Assembly: GCF_021018805.1 (NCBI RefSeq)
Contig: NC_086250.1
Span: 62,621,322-62,685,321, forward strand
Direction: 5' to 3'
DNA length: 64,000 nucleotides
From: Prinia subflava
Taxonomy: Eukaryota; Chordata; Aves; Passeriformes; Cisticolidae
Program-made: the position numbers and the translations under genes
The notes under the pieces: model-generated
Database searches by the model: none
The model's input: the letters and a program-made list of their open reading frames with translations, nothing else
Told to the model about the DNA's origin: nothing
Shown: positions 37,901 through 50,090 of the stretch, piece by piece
How the letters are laid out: every line of letters starts with the position of its first letter
How positions within the stretch are numbered: position 1 is the stretch's first letter

Positions 37901-38739
37901 AGATAATTGACTGAAAAATCTGAAGCTTTATTTTAAAATTATTTGTCCATATTTTTGTTTGTTTGCTTGTTTTAAAAATTTCCTTGTCCATAGATATAAA
38001 TTATGGAACCAGAGAGGAATTGGGAATTCAGAGCATCAGTGTTTCCTAAAAATGAGCACATCAGTGGACTGAAAAGGAACCTTTGTTGCTCATACTTACA
38101 AAAGTACAACAGATGTTCTCTCATATGCTTGCAAAGATACACAGAGACTTTTAAAAATGCTTAGTTACTTAACACCCAAGGCTTCCATAATGAAACCTAT
38201 TAGGTGTTTGACATTTTACTGGATGCTCAAATACCACCCCACTTGCTTTTAAATATGTTTGAAAATCTGGACTGTTCAAAAGTCATGGATTTTAAAGCCA
38301 TCTACATCTATCGTGTGTGTTTGTACATCCTCTAGCACCAAAGAAATTGAATGTTTAGTGAAAGACAACAGTAAAATCTGACGTCACTGGAACTAATAAA
38401 ACAGCATTCATTACAGAAGTGTCTTGTGACTGATTGACCTTGGTGTCCAACTGAAACATTTATAAATCTGTGGAAATCTAATTATTTAATTAATTAGACT
38501 CCTCTACTTCTGTCACATTCAGTTAAAATGCATCAAGTTCAAAAGTTTTTGAAGGGAACCCAAAGACACAGACACATGCAGGCAGGGAGGATCTGTGATC
38601 CTTGCCTTCTGTACAAATAATGATAAAAAAGAAAAATCTCTTCTGTGCTTGCAGAAACATTGAGCCATTCAACCTAAAGCTCTAACTGATCATCATCCAG
38701 TCTCATTAAATTTGTTTCAGTCCTCTTCAGCTTGTTTTG
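34976..38739. other. unique AT-rich non-coding sequence between two CR1 fragments
   Basis: No gene or further repeat is clear. A T tract with a neighbouring A run lies near 36225-36250 and a T-rich TTTG run near 37953-37975. The open frames are under 92 codons and lack domains. Confidence 0.65.
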
Positions 38740-39520
38740 ATTCTTATTCAACTTGTTCAACATCAATGACCTGGATGAAGGGGTAGAATGCACTCTCAGG
38801 AGATTTGCTGGTGATATGAAATTGGGGTGAGTCATTGATACACCTGAAGGCTGTGCTGCCATTTCACCAGGCCTGGATAGGCTGGAGAATTAATTAGGTG
38901 AAGAGAATAATGAGGTTCAATAGGGGCAAGAGAAGGGTCTGGCACCGGGAGAGGAATAACCCAAAGTATCAGGGAAAACTGTGGCCAGAAAGTTGAGGGT
39001 GGTGATCCTGACCCTCTACTCTGTCCTAGTGAGGCCACATCTGAAGTATTGTGTTCAGTTCTGGTCTCCACAGTTCAGAAAGACAAGGAGCTACTGGAGA
39101 GGGTCCAGTGGAAGGCCCCAAAGTCAATTAGGAATCTGGAATGTGTCTTTTATGAGGAGATACTGCAGGAGCTTGGCCTGTTGTGTTTGGAGAAGACATT
39201 AATGAGTATAAACATCTCAAAGTGACAAGGGGATTGTGCCAGACTCTTTTCAGTGGTGCCCAGCAAGAGGGCAAGGAATAATGGCTATAAACTTAAACAC
39301 AAGAAATTCCACCTCAACATGAGGAAGGTCCTGTTTACACTGAGGGTGGCAGAGAACTGGAACAGGTTGCCCATGGTGGTTGTAGAGTCTCCCTGTTTGG
39401 AGACTTTCCAAACCCACCTGGGCCAGTTCCTGTGTCACCTGCTCTGGGTGACCCTGCCTTGGCAGGGGATTGGACTGGATGATCTCCAGAGGTGTTTCTG
39501 TGATGACAAAACAGTGAACA
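38740..39520 (+). mobile_element. CR1 LINE fragment, C-terminal ORF2 and 3' end
   Basis: The plus strand starts near the RT landmark LFNLF-NINDLDEG (38744-38780). It then carries GDMKLG-like text and a degraded 'DLDRLE' region. Clear CR1 tail motifs follow: [18 protein letters not shown] at 39032-39085, RKVLFTLRVAENWNRLP near 39320-39372, and the nucleotide tail GGATTGGACTGGATGATCTC followed by CAGAGG, which is the canonical 3' UTR end. The two coding blocks are in different frames and stops interrupt them. It is a 5'-truncated, inactive copy. It is the most complete 3' end in the window, although the final octamer repeat is not evident. Confidence 0.93.
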
Positions 39521-39860
39521 TACAATAAATATATCTAAAAGAGGACTTTTCACCTTTCTTTAGGTATTCTCCAGGTAAAGGTTATAACAGAAATGTGGAG
39601 CTTTGGGCGGGTGTGAGGGGATACCAATAGAAATGGACATGAGAAAGTAAAAATAAGACCACAGCTGTAGAAGTGGCCTTCTGTGAGTCTCCTACAAACA
39701 ATGCCATTATTTACTCTGTCTGTAGCAATTATGTCAACTTAACCAATAACAAAAGAAGAAATTCACCAGGAGGCAAAGAAATGTAAACACGTGGCTCAAA
39801 AAACCACATGTATTTATCCTATTGGGGAAAATATTTTCCATGTTTTTTCACATACAAAGT

Positions 39861-39890
39861 AAAAAAAAAAAAAGAAAAAGAAAAAAAAAA
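39861..39890. repeat. A-rich tract
   Basis: Thirteen A residues, then GAAAAAG and ten more A residues. It lies about 340 bases after the end of a plus-strand CR1 fragment, too far to be its tail. Confidence 0.9.
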
Positions 39891-40735
39891 GACTGTTCCA
39901 ACAATAAAAACTGTTTAGGTGACAAACTTCTGAGATGTTCTCTTACAGCTGAAGAATTACTGTGCTTGGCCCTATGAACTGAAGAAAGGTGATGTCAAGT
40001 TCAAATGAATTTAGAAACAGCTGATATAAGGGATGTCTAAATCCTGTCAGAAGTACTCCAGGAGTATCTCTAAAGAGTCTTCACAGCAGTGTATGGGTAC
40101 TGAGAACATCAGAAGTCTCCTCTCCTCACTCAGCTTCCCTGAACATTTCCAGGTACTAAAGCTGTCTCTGAGGCACACAGCATGGTAACCATGCAGCCTA
40201 TCCCCCTGCTCAGTTAAAATAGCAGCAAATTTTCCATCAGCAGGTCTTAGAAAAACAATTATCCTCTCAGTGCTTTTCAGGTCAAGCACTAAAACCAGTC
40301 ACTGGTGATCCATGGGGTACCATTCTGTCCCTTTTTCAAATAGGCATAACAGGTAATATCTAGCCACAAAAATCCCCTAAGTAGAATTGTGAGAGAGAAA
40401 CTGATATGAAAGTGATGGACAGTAGCCAAGCTGTATGGGAGTGCTTCTCAGTACCCACTGTGTCTGTGTCTTATCATTGGTACTGGGTCCCACAGATCTA
40501 TCTCAATTACCATCTCAGCTGCAGAAAGTTGATAAAGTGATACATTCATGGGTAAGATGGAATTCTGATAGCAAGGGCACAAGAAGGCAACAAACCTCCA
40601 ACTAAACACAGACACAAAGAACAGACAATGAAATTCAAGGTCTGCTAGGAACTTCACCATCAGATCAGAATAAAGAACATAAGAAAACTATGCACTGAAA
40701 GAAGGATCTCACAAATGAGGCTAAATAAATTCTTG

Positions 40736-40757
40736 TCTCTCTCTCTCCCTCCTTTTT
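40736..40757. repeat. (CT)n-rich pyrimidine tract
   Basis: About seven CT units followed by CCCTCCTTTTTT. A simple pyrimidine repeat. Confidence 0.85.
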
Positions 40758-41042
40758 TCACCTCCTCCCACTTTATTTTTAATTCAAAAAGAAAGAGGTA
40801 AGAATTCCTGGAGTAATCCCTTGTAAAGATCATTATCCTCTGTTGTGGTCTAGAAACTCTACACCTTCATAGTGAGCCCTGATCACTTGGACATCTAGTC
40901 AAGCACATCCAGGGATTTCTGATTTGTACCAGGGCACCAACACAATCCTATCCAATACAAATGAGATTTTGCTCCATTTCCCCTTCTGTCCTGACTATCT
41001 ACCTTTTTTTTTTCCCTCTTTGCCCATCTCTCAATCTCACAG

Positions 41043-41142
41043 TGACCCTGAGCCTCACTACGCTTCACAGCACCGGCACAACAGGCTGCAGCAGCTCCTG
41101 CTGAGAAGGAAACAACTTGCCTGGTGGTGCCTTAAGCTCTGA
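41043..41142 (+). CDS. candidate short terminal exon (product unknown)
   Basis: A textbook-like acceptor precedes it: CTGAC branch-point match near 40991, then a roughly 35-base pyrimidine-rich run and CTCACAG ending at 41042. The frame that follows is open for 32 codons to a TGA at 41140-41142. Its peptide is unusually rich in charged and Leu/Gln residues (DPEPHYASQHRHNRLQQLLL, then RRKQLAWW). Eleven bases after the stop comes AATAAA (41153-41158), then the GT-rich GAGGTGTTGT. I recognise no family. The frame also runs back through the pyrimidine tract to about 40924, and all parts are individually common, so this is a hypothesis for an unannotated 3' exon, coding or not. Confidence 0.25.
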
Positions 41143-42589
41143 AGTAATCAAAAATAAAAAGAGGTGTTGTAGAGGACAGATTGCAGTAGTTGTTGACTAC
41201 AACTGTGGGTACCACATTAGGGTGCCTGTGTGTGGCTGTTATAGCCATTTACACTGAGCAGATATTCTGCTCTTACTACTCCAGGTTGCTTTGACAAAAT
41301 TGGAAAAGTAGCCATTATTCACACTTGCCCACTCAACATTCAGAGACAGGATGATTCTATTCAGACTTCTATATGTGCATGTCTAAAATAGTAACTCTAA
41401 CCAGTATTTTCAGTCTGAAAAAGAGATTTATATAATTTTTGCACTTATTTTGATTTTAATTTTCACTTTTTTCCCTTTCATCCAACATAGTTTTGGCATA
41501 GGACTAAATTGTCTAAGATCTCTGTACTTAAAGACAGAAACTATTGAAATGTTGAAATTCACATGGAGTAGGGTCAAACTCTTAGCTTATTGGTACATTG
41601 AGATATTTCTATTATCCTGGGTAGATATCAATGCCAAATGGTCAATGCAGTCTGAATAAATATTATTATCATATTGGTTTTTTTGTTCTGTATTCAAGCA
41701 AATTGAAATAAATTCAACTATCAGCCAAGACACTGGTCAGCATTATACAGATAAAAATACAGCCCCTCATCTTTCAGAGGTTATTCAATGCAACACTCTT
41801 TAAAAATAAAATGCAGTCAGTGTTTATATAGCTCCCTCAATCATCAGACAAGTTCTGTTTTTCTGCTTATGTTCATGGAAATATGAGTTGTTGGCTTGTG
41901 GGGTTCAAATGATAACAAAGTAAGATGAGTTCAAAATGGTGTAGAAAGTTAAGGATTAAATTATCTGGTAGCAAATACCTACTTGGCTCCACAGATTTTA
42001 TTGCCAGAAAACTTTGCTGCACATATAGTTAGAAATACAGTTTGAAATAGAACCAGGCAGGAAATGGGGACAGAATAAAATCAAATTACAGCCAGATGCT
42101 GATGTATATCTCTTCTGTAATCAGGTAACATCAAAATGGGTTATTATGTCAAAAATACACCAAATCACAAATACATTTATTAACATATTTCAGAACATTT
42201 TGTTTCTCTTCCTTCTATGAATCCAGATGGACAATGCAGAATAAATAGAAATTGGATGGAAAAAGATAGTCTCACTGTTTAATCATGAGAGTCAATTAAA
42301 TGAAAGTGCCTACTGATCATTCAAATATCCAACTGAAAAGCCTGCATAGCTACTTGCAGGAAAGACAATTTAAATGCAAGATTACTACCATATCCTCTGT
42401 TCTTTCAAAGTTTTAGTAGGTTTTTACACCTTTTTTTTTCATCACATGACAGCAAGCATGCCTTTAAATAAAAAATTCTTTATTTCAAGATAATGCCTAT
42501 TCAACCAGATGTCTGTTCATTACCACTGAAAAAATCCCAGGTTTAAAGAAGAGGTTGAAAACAGCTGGTTTTCCCAATTTATAAAAAGC
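41143..42589. other. unique AT-rich non-coding sequence
   Basis: Begins with a possible AATAAA at 41153. No repeat element or gene is visible beyond that. Confidence 0.65.
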
Positions 42590-43070
42590 ACAAGTGGAGA
42601 TTAACTTTGATAAGTGCTCACAGCAAGATTTGATTTGGCTGTTTAAGTAAATTAGATTTAAAATATCATTCAGTTTTTCATTTAAAACTTGGGAGTGCTA
42701 ACTAAACTACTAACCAATTTTTAGAGATACTTAATTGTATTCCAAATGGTCAAATAATTAAGGGCTTAATGTTGTAATTCAGTTTATTCTCAACTTAAAC
42801 AATAAACTTATTATATGTTCAGTCAGAAAGAAAACAGAACAGACAAAAGCACTTTATGAGCTCTGCTATAACTAAGGAATTGCAGTGTTTACATTAGTTT
42901 TGTAACTTAATTACCAAAGATATCATTGACTTTGCAGACCAAGACACTTTTCTTTTATAGCTGCTGTAATTTTATTTGTCAGGCACTGGTTTTCATGGCA
43001 GGATAAACTGCTGTATATTGTAAAATTTTGGCTTCAATAAATTACCCCACTGAATCTCTTTCTTTTTAAC
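42590..43070. promoter_or_regulatory. candidate conserved non-coding element (by composition only)
   Basis: A stretch with no simple repeats or CpG, dense in TAAT and TAATTA-like homeodomain cores (near 42658, 42753 and 42907). Its texture is that of conserved vertebrate enhancers, but I can only judge this by eye. No open frame is present. Cross-species alignment would decide it. Confidence 0.2.
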
Positions 43071-44481
43071 AAAATTAAAAAATTAGTTAGAGCTCATACA
43101 AACGCACAATGAGACTTTGTGGAGGTCAGTCACAGCAGTGGCATAAGAGGTCACAGGACATAAGCAGTCTCAGAGTGTTGGGTTTTAGGAAGATCTTTCC
43201 CAGGCCCAAATTTAGGACATTAACTCTTGAACTTGAAAAGAAATATTAAGTGCTCCTTTCTGTTTCTGTCTGAGGGAAAAGCATCAGGCCACTTATACTG
43301 GCATACTAATTACCCACTGAAAATTAAATTGTTCAAATTATATCTGCCCTCTATAATCCAGGAACACAGAAAAAAGATGAAATAACACTAAAGGAGAGTA
43401 GTAATGAGTATGTATACTCTGCAAAAATGCCAGTTCACCTTTGCAGCTGTCTCCAAAGTCTGAGGAGTCCCTGAAGCAGAGTCCCAAGAGAAGAGAGCCT
43501 TTCGACTCAGTTTTTCTTTTCCTACACCAAATGACACTTGTGGACAAATCTTGTTAACATGATTTTCTTCATCTTTCAGACAAGGACATTTTCTTTAAAA
43601 TCAGAAGCCAAACGAGGCTGCCTATAAATCCCATCTATCCACGTAAGAACTTTCTTCCCTGATCAGATTTTTTCATCTAATTTCTTTAAGCGCTCAAAAA
43701 GATTAGGTCCTGAGCCTCCAGCTCCACAATGATGCCTCAACCTTGACTGTGTGATGATGACAGCTTTAGCAGTGTTTTCATGTTTAATGTAAGAAAAAAC
43801 TGCAGTTTACCAACTGATCTTACTGGCTTCAATCTCCTTAAATATATATCTGAGCACATAAATCTATATCCATTTAAGTGAGTACTCAAATAAAGAAAAA
43901 GAGTTATGACTCAAACTGTACCTATTGCACTACAGACATGGCCAAAATTCAGAGCCTGTAGATAGGATACATGTAATATTTCAAAGCTTACATAGACTGA
44001 GGAAAATAAAGAGAAAAATAATGCTGACTTTCCTCCTCCTCTACTCAAGCCTCTTTTTTTTTCATACTGGGTAGTTGGCACAGCTGCAATGACATCCCCT
44101 TCAACTCCTTAGCACCACCTCCAGACTGAGTTTCAGTCAGGGTTCAACTCTTTCATTTACCACTTGCTCAACCTTGTCATCCTTCTGCTTTGTTTCCTTT
44201 TCCATGTCTCAATGGATGCATTTGACCTCCTTCAGAATCATCTCTTCTCCTCCATCTCTCTCTGTAAACCCATGATCCATCAATGTCCAGTACTTATTTA
44301 CTATTTCCAACCTCATTTTGCCCATCTTCTGCTTTAGCAGCTCAGGTTTATTTGTCTGCCTATCACAAAACAACCTTTACTCTGTTATTCTCTATTATGT
44401 CTCTTCAACATTCAAAGTACATCTCTTACCTTTCTAAAATTAGAATGTTGTTGAGAATCTTGTAAACTTGTGAAACAAGAT

Positions 44482-44503
44482 CACAAACAAAAAACCCCAA
44501 ATA
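44482..44503. repeat. A/C-rich mixed tract
   Basis: ACAAACAAAAAACCCCAAAT. Same class as the tract near 15679. Confidence 0.8.
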
Positions 44504-46244
44504 ATATTTTAAGCTGTTTCTTGTTACAAGTGATTGGAAAATGGTATTTGAATGCTTTGCATGCACAGACTGTAGGTAAGTGTCAAAAATCGGATTAGGA
44601 GGAGATATATACATATTGGAAATAAATCTATTCTCCAGCCTTCTTACCCAGTCTATGCAGTTTTTTGTCCAACTGGGGCATTTAATAATTGAGAAGGATT
44701 TTTTTCTTTTTAAGAATGTCTAATAAAGCAAGAACACAAAACTGTATAGCCTAAAGGCTGTATTACTGGTAAGCCTGTGCTTGTCCAGGATTACACGTTA
44801 CTCTGCCACATGAAACTGTTTACTTCATGTTTTGGTCCATAGTTAAAAGCATCATACTTGTGCAATGTACATCAGTAAACCTTAATACTAGCATTTGCAA
44901 TCAAGGATAATGAAAAATACAGAATCTTTCATTTATTAGAATTGTATCTTTTCTTAAAAATGCAAGAAAAACATATTATCATCGTTTCAAAAATGGGCAT
45001 TTAGCTACATTGACATAAACACTTTTTTTTTTTTCCTAATCATATTAACATTTGCAAGATTAAATAGAGTTTATTCATTTAGGACAAATTTAAATCTTGT
45101 CACATGAAGACTTTATTATCTCAGTGAATCCTGGGGCAGCATCATGGTACACGTTGAACAACATCTAATTGTAAATACCGGATTTGTAACCTTTACCTAT
45201 GGATGTCAAACTGTGTGACTCAGACACAAAATGTATGTATGCACTTAGATGTAAAGTAGATATCTAATTCAGTCTATGCATGAAATGCCATTCTGGGTTC
45301 CTCAGTTGGTCTTATCTGCTGTTTGCACCATCCCTGCATGAGGACATGTACAGAGTCTGTGGAACTGTTACATTTTATTTATGCATTTGTCTGAAAAGCA
45401 GAGGCTGGTCTGGCTGCTCTGTGGGGCAGGGTGTGATACCAACCTGTGGACACAGAATGTTCTCTTAGGTAATGCACCTTCTCATTGCAATTTCCTCTCG
45501 TGTGAATACGTGCCAGGCACAGCTGGCCACCCACGCAAGCTCAGCCAACCAGCTGCTTCTCACACCTGGGACCACAAAATGAGCAAGGCTGCATAAGAAA
45601 GGAGTTAATTATGAAACTGTGGAAATCAGTTTTTCGCTCAGTGCTTGACATTTGAATTGCCACTTTCAACTGCATGAGCTAAGCAGCTTTCCATATCACT
45701 GCAATTCCTGGTCAAAGTTTCCCAGAAAAACCCATGCACTGCATGGAAGAATGTGGGCAAATCAACAGGAGGATTTGCTTCAGTCCCTAGCACTATAACG
45801 TCAGAAAACACTAAAATTAAAGGCACTGACAAATAAGTGAATTAAATGAGTCCAAGACACCTTTGTGTAGGGAGCTATTGGCAGATTTTGTACTACATTT
45901 CTCCTTGGAACTATCTGTATTTTGGGTATTGGAAAATATTTCCAGAGAAGCTACATCGTGAGCAAGGCAAAGCAAAACACTACCAGCTTCTTGCTTAGGG
46001 GACTCTTTGCCATTTTAACCTTTGCAGGTACATTAGCTAGCTAAAGATATGACACAACAAACAACTAACCAAACTGCTAGAAAAACAAACAGCCAGCCGA
46101 CTTTACATGAAGAAGATGGAAAACCCTATCTATAAAATTTGTTCCATCATTCTTGCATGCCATGCATTATTCTCAGACTTCACTGAGTACAAGAAAATCC
46201 ATCTCGTGTTTCTGATTTCACTGATCCCCCAGTAGGGCTGTTGC

Positions 46245-46258
46245 TGGTCAGCTGACCA
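46245..46258. promoter_or_regulatory. 14-base perfect palindrome with E-box core
   Basis: TGGTCAGCTGACCA is identical to its reverse complement and centres on CAGCTG, the class of E-box bound by bHLH dimers. It sits in otherwise unique sequence. The sequence supports the symmetry; binding is inference. Confidence 0.3.
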
Positions 46259-47669
46259 AAGAGCTGATTCAGTGCACCCAGTCTGACAGCCTGGAAGACT
46301 CTAAGACAACTTAGATGTGTTTAAAGATGCCCCAGGAGCCCCACAGCCCCAGGAAGCACAGGGTTGAAAGGGCCATCACACAGCTATCTAAAGAAATGCA
46401 CACAAGGAATTCATGACTTGCTCAACATCTCACTATGTGTCTGGCATTAGCGATTAGGAGCTAAGTGCTGCTCTAAAAGCTACTGCTGTAAATTCATGGT
46501 GGCCAAGACCATTTGACCTCATATTTCTACAGTCTCACTCTTCTTTTGCCGCTTGACAAGCAGTCTCTCCAGAAAATGTTGTTTTTTCTGTTATTTTCCA
46601 CAGCAATCTTTTACTAGCCAAATCATATTGGAATTTTTACAAATGGTCTAAAGTAGATAATAAACCTCTATCAAGAGGTAACACTGGAGGAATGCAGAAC
46701 TCACAATATTATTCATTATTGAAAAGATGAGATACATTGTTTGAGAATAATGAGTCTTATAATTTTATTTTTTTACCCATATATTCTCTTTCCTCACAGA
46801 AACGCTGTCTCCTTTTCTGTTTCTAAGCTTCCCTTCATCTTGTGTTCAGCATTTTGTCCTTCCAGTGACCACAGCTGCCCAAAACAGTGCAAAAACAGAC
46901 ACAAAAACAGCAACAGAACATGGAAGAAAAACAAAATGTTCTCTATGTCCTGATGTACTTGTTAAGCAACAGAGACTGCATGGAGGAAAAGTTTGTTGCA
47001 TTCATTAAATATAACTCAGGGTTGTTTGTGCACACTCTCCTTGAAAGCCAAAAGCAAGCCAAGACGGAAGGAAAGGACTCTTCTTTCTTTCAAGCACCCT
47101 TCAGCATAAAAAGGACTGCTCCTGCTATTTCTCTGATGAAGAGATGACTTCATTATACAGATCTGGTAATCATGTAGATGTTGAAACATAGCTGCATCTA
47201 TTTTTATCTTGTCAATTTAATGGACTCAAAAGGCTTAAAAAGTCTATAACCAGCCTAAGTGGCCTGTGATGTTTGTTCTGCAAGGATAAATAAACACAGC
47301 AGAATGGGGGACCCCACACATGTATTTCAGTGGTCAAAGGCAAGCTGGCTCAGATGCCAGAAGGAACATTACCTACTGGTGCATTGTGCCTGGCTGAATG
47401 AGACTTGCAGCATAGCAAAATATACTACTGCAGGCGGAAGGCCATGCTCATACAGCTCTAAACCTTTTCCAGAACTTAAATTAGCACAACCTACTTCTAC
47501 AAGGAATTGCATTTTGGAGCAATCTCCAGAAATTCTCACTGCAGTGTTATTTAGGTGTAGCAGAAATGCTTACAAGAATTAGCCTTCCCACAAAACCACA
47601 CTAGACAGTTGCTTTCATCTTCAGACAAAAGTATGAGCTTGATTTTCTTCTCTTTTACTTTGACTTTAC

Positions 47670-47890
47670 ATAGAATCATTTGAGCTGTCATGAGGAATCA
47701 GACCAATTATCCATCTAATCCACTATCCCATCTTTGACAGAGGCCATCACCTCATGCTTCAAATAAAGGTGAAGGGAACTCTCCAGTTGACAATTATGAA
47801 ACAATCAGCCCATAGGCAAAAAAATGCCATTAGTTAATGTTTTGTCCTATACTCAGAAATCTGTGAGTCTGTATCCCTTCTCAAAGGACA
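47670..47890 (+). mobile_element. probable ancient amniote retroposon relic (CR1/L3-like)
   Basis: The text GAGGAATCAGACCAATTATC, then CATCTAATCCACTATCCCAT, CTTTGACAGAGGCCATCACC and TCATGCTTCA follows an interspersed motif I know from reptile and other amniote genomes ('GGATCAGACCAATGGTCCATCTAGTCCAGTATC...' type). I associate it with the 3' part of an old CR1/L3-class LINE. It is diverged and non-coding. The exact family and the right-hand limit are uncertain. Confidence 0.5.
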
Positions 47891-49779
47891 TGCTTTATCT
47901 GATATGACTATGGGTATTCTTCAGTCTTGTGTATCTCTTGTTGTGTTTTTTAATACTTTCAACTCTGAAATTCAATTTATTCAAAGATAAATTCAGCGTC
48001 ATACAAAGTAAAAAGCAATAGAAAATAATTAATCATTTTATAACTCAATATTAGTGACTATCTTCAATTCTAATTGGAGTACTCCTGTTTGGTATAAAGG
48101 TAAAAGATTCAATAGGGGACTATGGTTACATTGTCAGTACTTCCAATTTATTACATCTTACTATTACATCTTGCTTGTTAAGCAAGTGTCAGACTTCTCG
48201 AGCTCTCTTCATTACTTTCAAAGTCTTCAGCTACTATTTATTTTGCTCTTCAAAATTCTTTCAATTTTTCTTAAATGAGGTGATTAAAATTTAGCATCAA
48301 AAATTTAACCTGATGATACTGAATACTGTGCATTTTATTTTCTACTTAGTCTTTGATCTCTTAAACATCTTTGTCTATTTGAAAGTTCCTGTGCTCTAAA
48401 CAGAATTATTAGAAAATCTCCCTGAAATGGCACCTTGTTCCTCAGCAGGAGCCATTTCCATCTCTTTAGGCCCAGTGAGGTACATAGATAATTCAAACAT
48501 ATATTTTAGTATTCGTTACTTTACATCTGCCATCTCCAAATTTCTTTTGCTATCATGCCAACTATGTAATAAAGGTTCATTAAGTCTCTCAGAAGCTAAG
48601 TATGCCTAACCCTTAACTATTGTGATTTAATTTGCAATCCCCTCTACTGCTCTTGATCTTTCCTGGAGAGTGTTTGAAAAATTTTGCTCAAGCAATGTGA
48701 CAGACATTGTCAAATCAAACAAAATCACTGTTTCTATAGCCTCCTGATCCAGAAGCTGTGTGATTTTGAAATAGGTATATAACCTCAGGCTCACCACTCC
48801 AATACAGCTCCTTGGCACTGGGACCACTGCTGACCAGTGACCAGGACTGCAGGCAGAGTGAACAAATGATTGTGTCTGCTCATGAAAAGATACCCAAATC
48901 AGAGGAATTTCAGTGTAACTATTACTGGTTTCCAGTATACCAATGTAAATATCAGAATAAGTGTCTAGTGGAATTTAAGCGTCTGATTATAGAGTTTGGA
49001 TGTTTTGATTACAGGGATAGTATATATGTTTATGTCAATCAGACTTCTGTCACAAAATGCCAATGAACTTCTTGTGACTTGAAAGCTCTCACAGGAACTC
49101 AAGACTTGTGAAAATTGCAAGTTAAATGAAAGCAGTAACACACGTCTGGGTATATATTGTGATTACAGGAGCACGGGGCTGATCCAAAATACATTCTTGT
49201 TTGATTCCTGTGAGTTTTCACACCAACTTCCAGACAAATATATTTTCAGGCACATTTAGTTTCTCTTGTCCTATTTTTTGCAAGATTGAACATTGCTATC
49301 TGTAGTTATTTAAGGACAGGTACGTTTACATTTGCTTACAGAATATAAGGATTCAGCCACCTTTTAAGACTGATGCATTAACTTCAATAATAACCTTTCC
49401 TATTAGAAATTCACATTAAGATAATTAATACCACAATTTCAAAGAAAACCCCCAAACCCAAGAAACAAGGCAGGTGGAAACATCACCTCGGAGTTTTCAG
49501 TTCCAGTGTGACTTAGGGCTTACAACACAGCCTCTAATGTAGTTCCTAGGCAATAAGTTGTACTGAAATCTAAAGCAAAGAATTTCCAGCAAAAGGTAAA
49601 GCTTTCTATTGCTTGAAAAGACAGCTGGCACAGAAACAGAGATCAGTTAGCTGAACTAACTGAAATGCTGAACAAACATCACTTTCTTACAATGGCCAAA
49701 ATTTATTTTCATTTCTACTTCATTTTCTCTATTTAATACAGAATGATTTTAATCTACTATTCATGTGTTCTAATCATGT
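47891..49779. other. unique AT-rich non-coding sequence
   Basis: No gene is supported. An A/C-rich tract lies near 49441-49467. The open frames are under 85 codons with no motifs. Confidence 0.65.
49441..49467. repeat. A/C-rich mixed tract
   Basis: AAAGAAAACCCCCAAACCCA followed by AGAAAC. Same class as the tract near 15679. Confidence 0.75.
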
Positions 49780-50090
49780 CAGATGTGTGGGCGTCCTGTA
49801 ATTCTTTATGAATAATAAGGAATGCAAATAGTGCTATCTTCACACTCACAGTTGACTGCACTCTGTTGGCTCCCCATCAGCACCTAATTTATCAGCTACT
49901 AATTTTCAGAGAGATAATGTCTAAGGCTAGAAGAATGTCTTTGTGCAAATAACATTACATTGCTGAGGAAGAATGTTAGAAGCATCTGACCAATTACATG
50001 TGCATCAGGACAGTCTTATTTGATGGAGCTAATTTTCTAAATTTCCCTCACCTTATTTATCAAGATTTTTTATTATTATAATCAACGTAA
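49780..50090. promoter_or_regulatory. candidate conserved non-coding element (by composition only)
   Basis: Repeat-free sequence carrying a perfect octamer ATGCAAAT (near 49823), a TGCAAAT (near 49944) and several TAAT cores. ATGCAAAT is the POU/Oct binding consensus. No open frame or simple repeat is present. The regulatory reading is inference and needs a comparative alignment. Confidence 0.22.

Larger units (their letters stand above)
39521..41042. other. unique non-coding sequence
   Basis: Contains an A-rich tract at 39861-39890 and a short CT repeat near 40736-40757. An 80-codon minus-strand frame (40047-40289) shows no motif I recognise. The last 50 bases form a strong pyrimidine tract leading to the candidate acceptor at 41041. 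Confidence 0.6.
43071..47669. other. unique non-coding sequence
   Basis: No supported gene. It holds an A/C-rich tract near 44482 and a T tract near 45022-45034. A 14-base perfect palindrome, TGGTCAGCTGACCA, lies at 46245-46258. The frames at 45280-45596 and 47259-47582 (62-107 codons) lack initiation, splice or domain support. A donor-like GTAG/GTAAGTG at 44573-44582 has no convincing upstream exon. Confidence 0.6.

Noticed and set aside
39861..39890. A-rich tract as the tail of the CR1 copy at 38740-39520
   Set aside because: It lies about 340 bases beyond the CR1 3' end, and CR1 elements do not end in poly(A).
44500..44585. Possible microexon ending at GTAG/GTAAGTG
   Set aside because: The acceptor before it has only a short pyrimidine run. 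A 45-base open stretch is uninformative.
47259..47582. 107-codon plus-strand open frame with many Cys residues
   Set aside because: No conventional ATG at its start, no strong splice sites at its edges and no recognisable family.
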